A program made the translations under genes and the position numbers. From contig WPIO01000017.1 in NCBI GenBank assembly GCA_009760855.2, positions 1,551,501 through 1,615,500 on the forward strand: 64,000 nucleotides of DNA. Direction: 5' to 3'. Below the pieces are notes generated by a model, which saw only the letters and a program-made list of their open reading frames with translations, ran no database searches and had not been told where the DNA came from. Below are positions 54,041 through 63,449 of this stretch, one piece after another (the first letter of the stretch is position 1; the number at the start of each line of letters is the position of its first letter). The DNA is from Cristatella mucedo (lineage: Eukaryota > Bryozoa > Phylactolaemata > Cristatellidae).

Positions 54041-54136
54041 TAGCAATTACACCATCCTCTTCGACGATCGCATATCTATTCAAGTTGTATTCAGATGCCG
54101 TCTCAACAGCATTTCATTATATTCAGCCCCCGTCTA

Positions 54137-54300
54137 TAAGTACTAGCTAGTTTAACAACCTCATTTGTATAGCTGCAGAAGAGCCTTAACGGCTTTCACC
54201 ATCGCTTGAACTTGGCAAATAAGGAATGCCCACTGCAGGATTTGAACCCACGATCTCGGTCGTGAAGACCGAGTACATCGGCTCGCTTAATGCAATCGTC
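54137..54300 (-). mobile_element. SINE A copy, diverged
   Basis: Plus strand shows tactagctagtttaacaacc (tail), gcccactgcaggatttgaac (B-box region) and cacgatctcggtcgtgaaga (palindrome region). The A-box end is altered, so the right limit is approximate. Confidence 0.7.
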
Positions 54301-54610
54301 CCTTCACCCGGGCGCACTCTCGGCTGAGCTACTGCCATTCTGTACTAGGCAGGGCAGCTGAAATAGCGACCGAGTCTCTACAGCGGGTGGTAACGTGGAC
54401 GAAAGGCTCACGCTTGGCTTGATCGTGCGAATCTCGACACTAAATCTCGCATCCCCTTTGCCTTGCGAGCCTGCTTCAGGTGGATGCTCTCGGTGGATCA
54501 GCGAAAGAAAGCCAAGCTGCTCCGACTCGCGACTCGCTCGCCACCGATCGTCAGGTCCCTCGCCGATCGCAGCTGATTAATCGCACAAACTCGAGCACTC
54601 CGCTCTTCAG
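54301..54610. other. CpG-rich DNA upstream of a possible exon
   Basis: CpG-rich and unique. It ends in a pyrimidine-rich acceptor-like stretch, actccgctcttcag. Confidence 0.3.
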
Positions 54611-54684
54611 GAAAATGGCGGGCGAACAATCTAGACGAGCTTCCCTCTCTGTTGCTCCTGCCCCGTCCCCATCTTCTCTGTACG
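54611..54684 (+). CDS. Possible small coding exon (ATG to donor)
   Basis: An acceptor-like ctcttcag (ending 54610) is followed by gaaaATGGCGG, a good start context, 23 codons (MAGEQSRRASLSVAPAPSPS and SLY) and a strong donor g|gtgagc at 54685. No downstream exon or family is recognised. It could be the first coding exon of an unknown gene, or chance. Confidence 0.2.
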
Positions 54685-56410
54685 GTGAGCAATCCAACCG
54701 CCCCCCCCCCGGTACTCACCCACGCTTCACCCGTACACCCGGAATCTGGACCTATTGAATGATCTCATGCGAACCTTTTTCATAAAAGCCCAAAGTCTTA
54801 GATGGGGCGAAATCTCCCAAACAGCTGCACAACTGGAAGCCAGATGTTTTAGAGTTTTTTTTATAGGCTCTAAGAACTTTCTGAAACTTTCCGGGAGCTT
54901 TCAAAACTCACCGCCCCCTCCATCTACTCACTGTATGTGTAGTTCAAGCATATCAAAGCGAGCAAGCACTGGGTGAATAAAAAAGACGTTGAAAAAATGC
55001 CATTAGTTTAATGCAGTCGCAAGTTTAAAACGCTGCTCAGCAGTATAATTTTTTATACTGGCACACGCTAAGAAAGATTGTAGCACAACATCAACTGGGA
55101 ATGCGATCAGGACATGTAAGGATATGTATGTTAGGATTTGTAATCTAGAATGACTTGTCGCAATCGCTCACAGATAGCCGAAAATTAAGAATCACTCCAC
55201 TAGTGAAATATCGCGACATGGATGTGATCAAAACCCAATTGTTTCAGTGCTTAATGCGGCCACGGTTTTTTATTCGAATGCATTTGTGCGCTATCGACTT
55301 GCACCTGTGAACTCGATTACACGTAAAAGTGCATCTGCAGCTCACTAAGTAGCTGGTGTGGCGTTATATTCACTTAAATCAATTCTTTGGTTTGTCATGC
55401 TGTCGAAAGGCTGATTGTCGTTGTAAATAGTGCATTACAGAAGCTGGTGGAAGCATTTCACTTTTTTACCACTTTTTAAAATTTTGGTTTACCATTTCCT
55501 TTTTTACCACTTTTTTTACCACTTTCTCTCCTTAACTTAGCTCAATTGACAAGCCATTTGAGTTGGGTAGCAATCGAAAGATGCACTTTAGTTTTTCATA
55601 GACCTGGGTACAAAGAGGATGGACAAAGAACAGTATTGGAATTTGTAGGTGTGGCCAGGAAATATGGAATACTGCGAAATCTCGTAGATTCGTAGACCTC
55701 TTTTTCATTTGTTGCAGCTTTGCACTGAAATAGCAGCGCATTGTAAACTTGGCAACTACATCCAAACTTAATTGCTGGAAAAGCGAAAAAGGTACATCTA
55801 CCCCTATACTAAGATAGTTATCAATTATTTAGTGAGTTAGTTACCAAGTCCATGTATCCGTTCCTTTTTGCGATGTATTTGTAGTAGCTTTATTGCTGTA
55901 CAGCAACGGTGAGTGTAAAAAGAGTAAAGGAGAGAACAGTTTGATCATTTGCATATATGGCCGCAACATGAACTCCCATAGCTGAAATTGAACGTTGGAA
56001 TGCTAGAACTTTGCCCGACTATGAGCTTAAAGAGGTTTTTGAAAATACGGGTATGGTATTCCACGAGCTTTCGCTCTTGTGTCGCTATTATCCCAAGCGA
56101 CGGACAGAAGCATGCGGTGCGTGCGCATGACCAGCTGAGTGGGAGGAGCGGCCAGTGAGTGAGCGAGACCGACCGGAAGTCGTGCTACACCAGCCTTTGG
56201 TAAGCAACGGGCATGAATAAATAGAATCTGCCCCCCCCCGATTCTATATAGTAGTGAGGGTAGGGAGGGGGCTTACTATATGAGGCGCATTCACTGACTA
56301 GGTCAGTGAACACTCAGACTCGCCTTCCAAAGCTACGCTTAAGTTTTCGTGATTTGTCGCGGGTGCTTGCAAGCTTTGTGGAGCACAATGCGGACATGAT
56401 CCCACTGTGT
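54685..56410. other. AT-rich unique DNA
   Basis: No repeat family or exon recognised. Contains repeated tttttaccacttttt phrases (55461-55525). Composition is AT-richer than the flanks. Confidence 0.4.

Positions 56411-56499
<89 letters not shown>
56411..56499. repeat. (GA)n microsatellite
   Basis: About 88 bases of GA dinucleotides; the RERERE / SLSLSL frames across it are artefacts. Confidence 0.97.
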
Positions 56500-56502
<3 letters not shown>

Positions 56503-56841
56503 CAGAAGTCGCGAGGTTGCCAGCTGAAGACTTTGATTGTGACAAATGCGTCCGACGGGATTAAAGGCTCGGTAGTAAATGATGCTCGTTTGGCCTCGCT
56601 GCGGTCTCATGCCGGAGCCATCGGCAATGGCCCGTCTGACCGTCATGGTCTTAAAGTGACTTGCGGCGGTTAGTAAAGCTGGTCTTTGCTTTTTTAAGTT
56701 ATATTTTCTAGCAAACGGATGAGAGTGAACAGTTGGAAGAAAGAGAACGACTCGGAACAAGAGCTTTTGAAGGGTCGCCACACGAAATGCCTATTTGGCA
56801 TCATTCTAGGCCATTCACGGCCTCCTTTCCAGACAAGCCGA

Positions 56842-56932
56842 TAATAATAATAATAATAATGCACTTGATAAAGCGCCCTCAGAGAACTCAGTCTCTTTCT
56901 AGGCGCTTTAAATTTGCTGCAAAGGGAGAAGC
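56842..56932 (-). mobile_element. LINE family 1, solo 3' tail
   Basis: AAT run, tail hairpin (aaagcgccctcagagaactc and ctaggcgcttt) and tttgctgcaaaggga. Only the last 90 bases of the element are present. Confidence 0.85.
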
Positions 56933-57611
56933 TTCGCTTCAAATGTGATTCACCGCTGCGTCAAGCTTCGTTAGCCTAGCCTTCGTGAAGATTCTTCAGC
57001 AAGTGTCAGACAGAAATATTTGCCCTCTCTTGAAGCATGTTTCGGTTCTGCTCACTGACTGAGCGCAAAGGAGGTGGACGTGTTTCGCCCCTCTAAAAAT
57101 GGGTATAACTCGTCGTTTAAAAGTCTGAAAATCCTCATAGAAGGAGCGTCGCCCGAAAGGGAAGCATTGTTAGACGGCGTCTAAAATGACACTGGAGCAG
57201 CCATTTCTAGAGCCTAAAGCTTCGCTCTGAAGACAGCCTGCCCCGGCAGGCTGGCGCAATCCCATCCAGAACCATCCGTAACCTCCCTCTGGGCAAATAC
57301 CTCGAAATAGATCGCAGACGGCGGGCCTCGCAAAAACGCTCTCTGGCCCGTCTAAAATTGTCCACTTAAAAGAGTTCGCTGCTGCCAATTTTAAGAGTGA
57401 CCCTTAAGGTCCGCTCATCGAGCTCAGCCGCCATGAGCGGCATCTGGAAAGAAGTGCTCGCTCTAATTCGACGAGCCCGAAGTAGCGCACCGAAGGAGCA
57501 CTCACTACTCACCTCACCTATTAATATTGACTTAATAAAAATAATAATTATTATTATTAAGGTGTAATACTGAGTAGGTGATAATATTGGTCTTAAAATT
57601 AGGAGGCCTCT
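56933..57611. other. Intergenic DNA, nothing recognised
   Basis: Unique sequence with an ATT/AAT-rich spot near 57535-57560. No exon supported. Confidence 0.4.
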
Positions 57612-57777
57612 TAATATTAAGCTGATTTAGCTGCCTCATTTGTATAGCGGCACAGAAGCCTAAACGGCTTTCACCACCACTCGCAGTTGGCAAGAAAGGA
57701 ACGCCCACTGCGGGATTCGAGCCCACGATCTCGGTTTGCAGAGCGAGCACCTTACCTCATGGGCTATCACGACCCAG
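57612..57777 (-). mobile_element. SINE A copy, diverged
   Basis: Tail aagctgatttagctgcct, body, B box gggattcgagccc, then cgagcaccttacctcatggg (A-box region) on the plus strand. The central palindrome is partly lost. Confidence 0.75.
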
Positions 57778-57812
57778 TCTCGTTGCACCTGTCTAAAAAA
57801 CTAGAATTAAAA

Positions 57813-58165
57813 AAGTAATTTATTTGCATAGCACCCTTCCTAAGAGAACTTAATCTGTATTCAGGCACTTGGTGAGCCGTAATGGCTCACTAGGTAAGGC
57901 GGTTGCTTTTCACGACCTCGGAGCCGAGGTCGTTAGTTCGAATCCTGTGGTGGGCGATCCTTTAACGCCACTGCAAGCGGTGGTGATAGCCGTCAAGGCT
58001 CTTCTGTCGCTATACAAAAGGAGGCTATTAAATGGCTAGTATTTATTTATTTACTCACACATGCCGCGCGGGGCTCGAGCACACGACCCCGGTCATCAAA
58101 TACATTCACCTTTACCTTGGTCGAGGTGAGCACCTTAACCATTGGGAAAAAAGCGCCTCGACAGC
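57813..58165 (-). mobile_element. SINE B copy split by a SINE A insertion
   Basis: The SINE B tail (gcatagcacccttcctaaga and gaacttaatctgtattcag) lies at 57813-57868, and the tRNA-like half (cgcggggctcgagcac, acgaccccggtcatcaaata, gcaccttaaccattgggaa) resumes at about 58054-58165. The gap is filled by a plus-strand SINE A, so B is older than A here. Confidence 0.85.
57869..58053 (+). mobile_element. SINE A copy nested in SINE B
   Basis: 5' cttggtgagccgtaatggct, palindrome cacgacctcgg/ccgaggtcgt, B box agttcgaatcc, tail ctatacaaaaggaggctatt, and a ttta-rich end. Very similar to the 50.6-kb copy, including the cttg that precedes gtgagcc, which therefore belongs to the element. Confidence 0.9.
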
Positions 58166-58394
58166 TTTAAAAATACGATTGCTCCTCCCTTGAAGAAATG
58201 GTGAGAGCCTCTCCGTAACCGACTCTTGAACGCTTACGCCGAATGCATGCAAGCCGCGCTAGCAGCCTTTGCAGCCCCTCCCCTCCCCTCCCCTCCCCCC
58301 GCGTCTAAGTAAAAACGGTAGAGTCTCTCGGGAGACATGCAAAGGATCCTCTCTCCGGAAGCGGTTTGAAGCTGCACCTGGCGGACCTCTAGAA
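58166..58394. other. Unique DNA with CCCCT repeat (58275-58301)
   Basis: Four ccccT units and a C run lie at 58275-58301, so the minus strand has five G runs that could form a G-quadruplex. No gene recognised. Confidence 0.6.
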
Positions 58395-58800
58395 TCTCTT
58401 TCCTTTAATTGCGTTGGCCTCTCGTTGGAAGACTGGGTGCCACACACCGGAAATGGCTCTCGGGCATCCGAGCAGGAGGAGTGCGAGCTTTGCTGCAATT
58501 TCTGGCAAAGAACATGACCGAAAGCCTAGTTCGCGCGTTTCCTGACATCGCATCTAGATTACTGCAATCCCCTTTGTTCAGGACTCACGGCCTGTGCCTT
58601 TAATCGTCTGCAGCTGGTGCCCAACTCAGCAGCAGCTCGTCTGGTCTGCGGTGAGCGGCTTTACTGCCGTATCGCGCCACTTCTCTCCACGCTTCGGTGG
58701 CTTCCTAACGTGCATCAAAACGACTTCGGGATCCTCTCTGACCTACAGGTAGTTTCACTCGTTTGCACCAGCCTTGACCTAGCCTTGACCTCTCTGCTCC
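58395..58800 (+). mobile_element. LINE family 1-related relic, post-RT segment
   Basis: Frameshifted translation gives LLQFLAKNMTESLVRAF, then NRLQLVPNSAAARLVCGERL and IAPLLSTLRWLP, matching LHNIAKIRACLDKDTASKLVHAF and RRLQLVQHSAARLVCRERR...ITQLLADLHWLP of the full-length LINE. Heavily decayed. Confidence 0.75.
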
Positions 58801-59334
58801 GCCAGTCGCATGCTCTCGCACCTCACCCGCATTGACTTTGCATTCTTAAAGTCTCGACTAATGAAGTGTCTATTCTGCTTAGCCTTTCCTGCTTAGACCC
58901 GGTGAACTTATGCTGTATTTGTTGCTTAGTTATGTGCGTGCTTACTTGTACCTTATTCAGTGCACACTACCTGGGTTCTTTGGCACGTTTGCCTAAGCAT
59001 GATCCTTTCTTGCTTTTGCATGCAAAATTGCTAATACGGTGCTGCTGATAGCGCCGCCAGCGGGATTTTAAATGCTGCAGCATTACCGTTTGGCGTATTC
59101 CGAGTGGCAGGCCTGGACACATCGAGAGTGTTGTGTCGCTACCTGAACTAGCGAGGGTCACGCTGCCGTAAGATTGCAGAATACAATTTAAGTCAGACAG
59201 GACTAGATTTTTGGGACAATATTGGTAATGAATCTGACATTACATAAGCGGATGTCGTAACCGCTGGAGCAACGCTCACGGAGGTCTTCTCCTTACGCTG
59301 TGAGCAGTAATCGCGTTCAAGTTTGAGACCATTT
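58801..59334. other. Intergenic DNA, nothing recognised
   Basis: Unique sequence without exon or repeat signal. Confidence 0.4.
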
Positions 59335-59412
59335 AATAATAATAATGATACTATATTTGTATAGCACCATCGGAGAACTGCATTTCTTCCTGCGCACTTT
59401 ACATATGCGTTT
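59335..59412 (-). mobile_element. LINE or SINE B solo 3' tail
   Basis: AAT run followed by tttgtatagcaccatcggag and aactgcatttcttcctgcgc; the complement is the shared tail hairpin. Too short to tell LINE from SINE B. Confidence 0.6.
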
Positions 59413-60085
59413 CATGAATCTGTCAAGATTGAGCTGAGGCTAAAGGTGCTCGTCTGTCTCCAGCCATGCGTCAAAAAAGCGAATGTCCACGGGTTCTGGA
59501 GACGCATCGAAGCCGAGCTCGTTGAAATGCTGCTGTCAGTGAAAAGGACTAGGACGGGAAAACGGCTGGAAATCGACAGCTGCAAAAGAGACGCTCGAAA
59601 GTACTTTCCTCGGTAGTTACTTGTACAGTGTAGGACCTTAACTGGCTAGCGAAGTCGACAAAACAACGCGAACCGTAGCGGGCTGCGTCGGGTTTCCTTA
59701 TTTAGACCGGTCGAAGGCAACCGTAATTTTTAAGGACACGGCAGTGAAATGCTGATGTCCCACACCGGCCACATTACGACCACCGAGATATTTATAACGA
59801 CTAGGAACTAGTTAACTCATATTCTATGGCCAGGGGATATAACAGCAGAAGCCGCGTAATAGGCCTTCGCTTACGCTCTAGTGTCATGGAGCAGGCGGGG
59901 AGTCGGGCCCGAGGCTTTTTGCGGGTCGGTCGGCACTTCAGCGATGCACTTGGCGTCGTTTGAGAGCTGTTGTACGCTATGGCTGGTGCAGGACGCACGT
60001 GACCCTCGGTTGCTGTCGAATAGACTGCTCTACGCCATGGATATTGACTCGTTAATTAAAGTACGGGCGCTCACCATTGCCGCAG
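59413..60085. other. CpG-rich unique DNA
   Basis: No repeat match. Precedes the candidate exon at 60086. Confidence 0.4.
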
Positions 60086-60280
60086 CACTTTCCGAAACCG
60101 TCGACATTCGGACGCCGGTTGGCGCCGCACCTAAAAGTCCTAGTCGAGCTCACAGACTCGGATATTGGCCGCCATCTGTCGCGCGTAAGCAAGGACTGGC
60201 GCCGCGAAGAGCGCAGCGCTTGCTGCCGACGGGCCGAGACCGAGAGCGCCCAATACCACGACACGTCCGGCCAACTTCAG
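60086..60280 (+). CDS. Possible internal exon with an F-box-like stretch
   Basis: A 195-base stretch, open in phase 0 at both ends, between an acceptor-like attgccgcag and the donor cttcag|gtaaca. It encodes 65 residues, including HLKVLVELTDSDIGRHLSRV then SKDWRREE. The pattern (hydrophobic, DSD, IGR, LSRVSK, WRR) is reminiscent of an F-box, which links substrates to SCF ubiquitin ligases. No adjoining exon is recognised; the minus strand and a second plus frame are also open, so this is weak. Confidence 0.2.
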
Positions 60281-60481
60281 GTAACACAAGCCCCAGTTAC
60301 ATGGCGTCGGAGCATTTCCGGCCATGCCCGTAGGTCAGGCCCCGGCCCAGCCGGCGACCTTTATCGCATTGCAGTCGTCCCGTCCCAGCCAACCGAACTT
60401 AGCCCTGGTAAAAGATATCCTACCTGCAGCGGACGGACTGGCAGGGAGTATAGTAAAAAAAGAGGGTACAGTTTAGCTGAT
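60281..60481. other. Intergenic DNA ending in a SINE A tail remnant
   Basis: Unique, except for tagctgatttaacagcctca (60474-60493), the tail end of a minus-strand SINE A that abuts the next LINE copy. Confidence 0.5.
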
Positions 60482-60492
60482 TTAACAGCCTC

Positions 60493-60496
<4 letters not shown>

Positions 60497-60526
<30 letters not shown>

Positions 60527-61011
60527 TCACTTGATAAAGCACCCTCTGAGAACTTAATCTCTCTCTAGGCGCTTTACATTTGCTGTAAAGTGAAATGCAA
60601 TTGAATGGTAAGTAAAATCATGCTTGAAAAACAAACGAAATGAATAATATGGTTAGGGGTGACATGCACAGGGTCAGCATGCAAATGTGGTTAGTGGCAG
60701 CATGCACAGTGTCAGCACGCATAAGCACATCAAGGACGAATCACAGGGACCCACTAAATGCTGTCCTAAATAGGTGTGTTTTTAGGTTCCTTTTAAATGT
60801 GGTCAGGTCAGGGGATGTTCTGACGCAGGTCGGGAGGGAGTTCCAGGCTTTGGGAGCATACGAACTAAATGCACGGTCTCCAAAGGATTTAAGGTTTGCA
60901 TGAGGTATTTCTAGACTGTTGGATTCCGAAAAGCGGGTGGTACGATGCTTAGCCTGATGGGGTAGTATATCTGACAGATAGGCTGGAGCCATAGAATGAA
61001 GGGACCTAAAA

Positions 61012-61014
<3 letters not shown>
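60497..61014 (-). mobile_element. LINE family 1, young 5'-truncated copy
   Basis: AAT run (60497-60527), tail hairpin, 3' UTR and the last 86 or so codons (MAPAYLSDILPHQAKHRTTR ... HLFRTAFSGSL), in frame. By eye it differs from 44384-44872 at about 12 of 490 positions. It stops at ctaaaagtga and runs into a TA repeat. Confidence 0.93.
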
Positions 61015-61055
<41 letters not shown>

Positions 61056-61072
61056 GCTGTTAAAAAGGATAT

Positions 61073-61122
<50 letters not shown>
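61015..61122. repeat. (AT)n, (CA)n and (TA)n microsatellites
   Basis: AT repeat 61015-61050, then gaggctgttaaaaagg, CA repeat 61073-61088, and TA repeat to about 61120. Confidence 0.92.
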
Positions 61123-61124
<2 letters not shown>

Positions 61125-61245
61125 CTATCAACACCGATTTCGGTTAGCAATAAAGAAATTACCGCCGCACGAATCGAACCCTTCAATTCAACCCAAAAAT
61201 TCACCTGGATGTTCAAACGCAAGCACCGTACCGCAACGCTAAAAC
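61123..61245 (-). mobile_element. tRNA-SINE-like remnant
   Basis: On the minus strand: ttttagcgttgcggtacgg (A-box-like), tgcttgcg, then agggttcgattcgtgcgg (B-box-like). The spacing fits a tRNA-derived SINE, but the body differs from families A and B. Confidence 0.5.
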
Positions 61246-61971
61246 CAAAAGACTGGAGCAAGTAATGGCGAAGGTGTCATGGGCCGAGCTGTAATTGGCC
61301 GACCGTGCTAGCAGCTAGCCTCGACAAGCAGGCGGCGCAGGGCGAGGTAATCGATGCCTGCGGTTGACGGACGCTGTGTAGGCTACACAGCGGTGTAAGC
61401 ACGTGTTGCGTGAACGAATGGGCGCCCCCCCCCGCCCATACGGTAAGCAGTGTCGGAGCGCGTGGAGAGAAGAGAGAGGGGGTGAGAGGGAGAGAGAGGG
61501 GATAGCGTGTGCACAGGCCGACGCACAGGCAGAATATTTTTGGCTGCAGAACTAGTGGGTCACAAGACTGCAGCTGACCAGTTTTAATTAAATCCAGCTT
61601 AGTTAGCCGATACTGTCCGACTGCAGCGCCTAACGAGGCGGTACGCAGCGCGCCCTGGCACGGCGGAGTGGTGCGAGTCCGGCTGGGGCGGACCTGCATT
61701 GTGGGTTTGGCCACGCCCACAGCGGCACTTGCGTAACGCAATCAACTGCTCTAGCTGCTGGTCTACTATTTTTGAATTAAACGTATGTTATTATTGACAG
61801 AAACTGTGACACTTCTGTTGCAAGCAGCAGCGGCTTTGCTAGGCACGTAGATTTGGGGAACTACCTCATTTGTTACCATGGCACGCGCACTGGACGAGCT
61901 TATCATTACCACGTTACAGCGCCACGCCTCCGCTAGCTTTTGGTTGTCGCAGTCTTCTAGGTCCCGCCGAA
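61246..61971 (+). promoter_or_regulatory. CpG-rich upstream region and probable promoter of BLOC1S1
   Basis: CpG-rich sequence up to the start codon; the last 100 bases (acgttacagcgccacgcctc, cgctagctttt) lack a TATA box, as is typical of housekeeping promoters. CpG density falls right after exon 1. No repeat found. The exact transcription start cannot be given. Confidence 0.4.
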
Positions 61972-62032
61972 ATGTTGTCTAGCTTGTTGAAGGAGCATCA
62001 GATACGTCAGGCAGAAAGAAAAGAAGCTCAAG
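61972..62032 (+). CDS. BLOC1S1: BLOC1S1 coding exon 1
   Basis: Twenty codons plus one base from the ATG (context ccgaaATGT) to donor caag|gtaaaa. It sits at the edge of the CpG-rich region. Confidence 0.88.
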
Positions 62033-63384
62033 GTAAAAAAATCATCTAAATTCAACATGCCATGCGCCACTGCATTTGGATGATGTTTTCAGCTCGATTT
62101 GACGAAAAATCGTGCTGCCAGTTGGTAGACCACCCGGGCCTCTGTGTTGCGAGCCGTGCACCGCATTGGTGAACGTGGCTGAGCGGATAGATCTAAGCGC
62201 CCTATTCATGCAGTCACATCGCCAATGTCGACTTACATTCCCAGTGACTGTAGCTTTCCGTGTATTGAGGCCCTGCGCTGTACGAAGATTGCGTCGCCGT
62301 CTAATGTAACTAATAAACGGGTCTTTAACACTACGGCGACGCCCGTGTTGCTGCTGGATGTGCTGTCACGTATGTGGTTCCATTTTTATATGAAAGTGGC
62401 CAGATAAAGCAGAATATAGACGTCTCGCAGGCTTTGATCTTGGATTGACCAATGTTCAACGCCCTGAGAATATTTATCCGGAAGAGGAAGACACCGACTC
62501 TGATTGTTTGCGGTTTTTGTGCCTGTCACTTGTGGGATTTCATTATTAGTTGAGTGTGGAAATGGTAACTCCTGGTCATACCAAGTGTCTCCTTTCTGCA
62601 ACTACTCAGTCACTGATGGGCAAGTGGAAGCTACGCTGACGAGTTTTTGTGAATTCTTCAAAGCGTGAGTGCATTTTGGTGCGCAACCGGTTTTCAACAG
62701 CCTAGATTTAAGGCATTACAGCAAGAGTTCTAAAAATAGCTTTAGTGGAGAACAGCCTGAAAAGAAAGTTCCTAATGAGTGGCCGATAAGGACTTCTGAA
62801 AAAGAAGTGCATGAGTTGGAAATATGAAAACAGAAAACATCGTTCCGGTAGGCTTGTGAACGCCTTAGAAACATGCCGAGAGGAAAGGTGTGTGTCACCA
62901 AAAGTCTCCCGGCAAAAAATATGACTGCCGATTATGTCGTATTACAGGAAGCTTGATAATAGAATCAGTGGCGTTTTTCTTGGCCCGCTTAGCCCGATAT
63001 ACGCATATATACCAGAAGTGCCTTCCAAAACGGATCTATTGCCTCAGTTATAATCTTTATACTGTTTTGCGCCATCGTGCATGTAGAGCGTGCGTTTGGC
63101 TCCACTGGCATCACCAGGTCTAATTAATCTGTTTTATGCAGATTTGCAATATTTTATTTTGCAGAAAAGAATCGAAAAGCCGCAATCGAAGCTTGTAACA
63201 ATTTAACTCACTCACTGGTCGATCGATTAAATGAAAGGTAAGCAACAATTTGAGCTATTTTGTCTTTTGACCATGGCCAACGTTGTTGAGTTGACGTAAC
63301 ATCAAAGATTTATCCATGTGTTCTAGGCTTACTTGTTCTGTTATTGATCAGCCCCTCGACATCTGAAACCATTACATTTGCACA

Positions 63385-63449
<65 letters not shown>

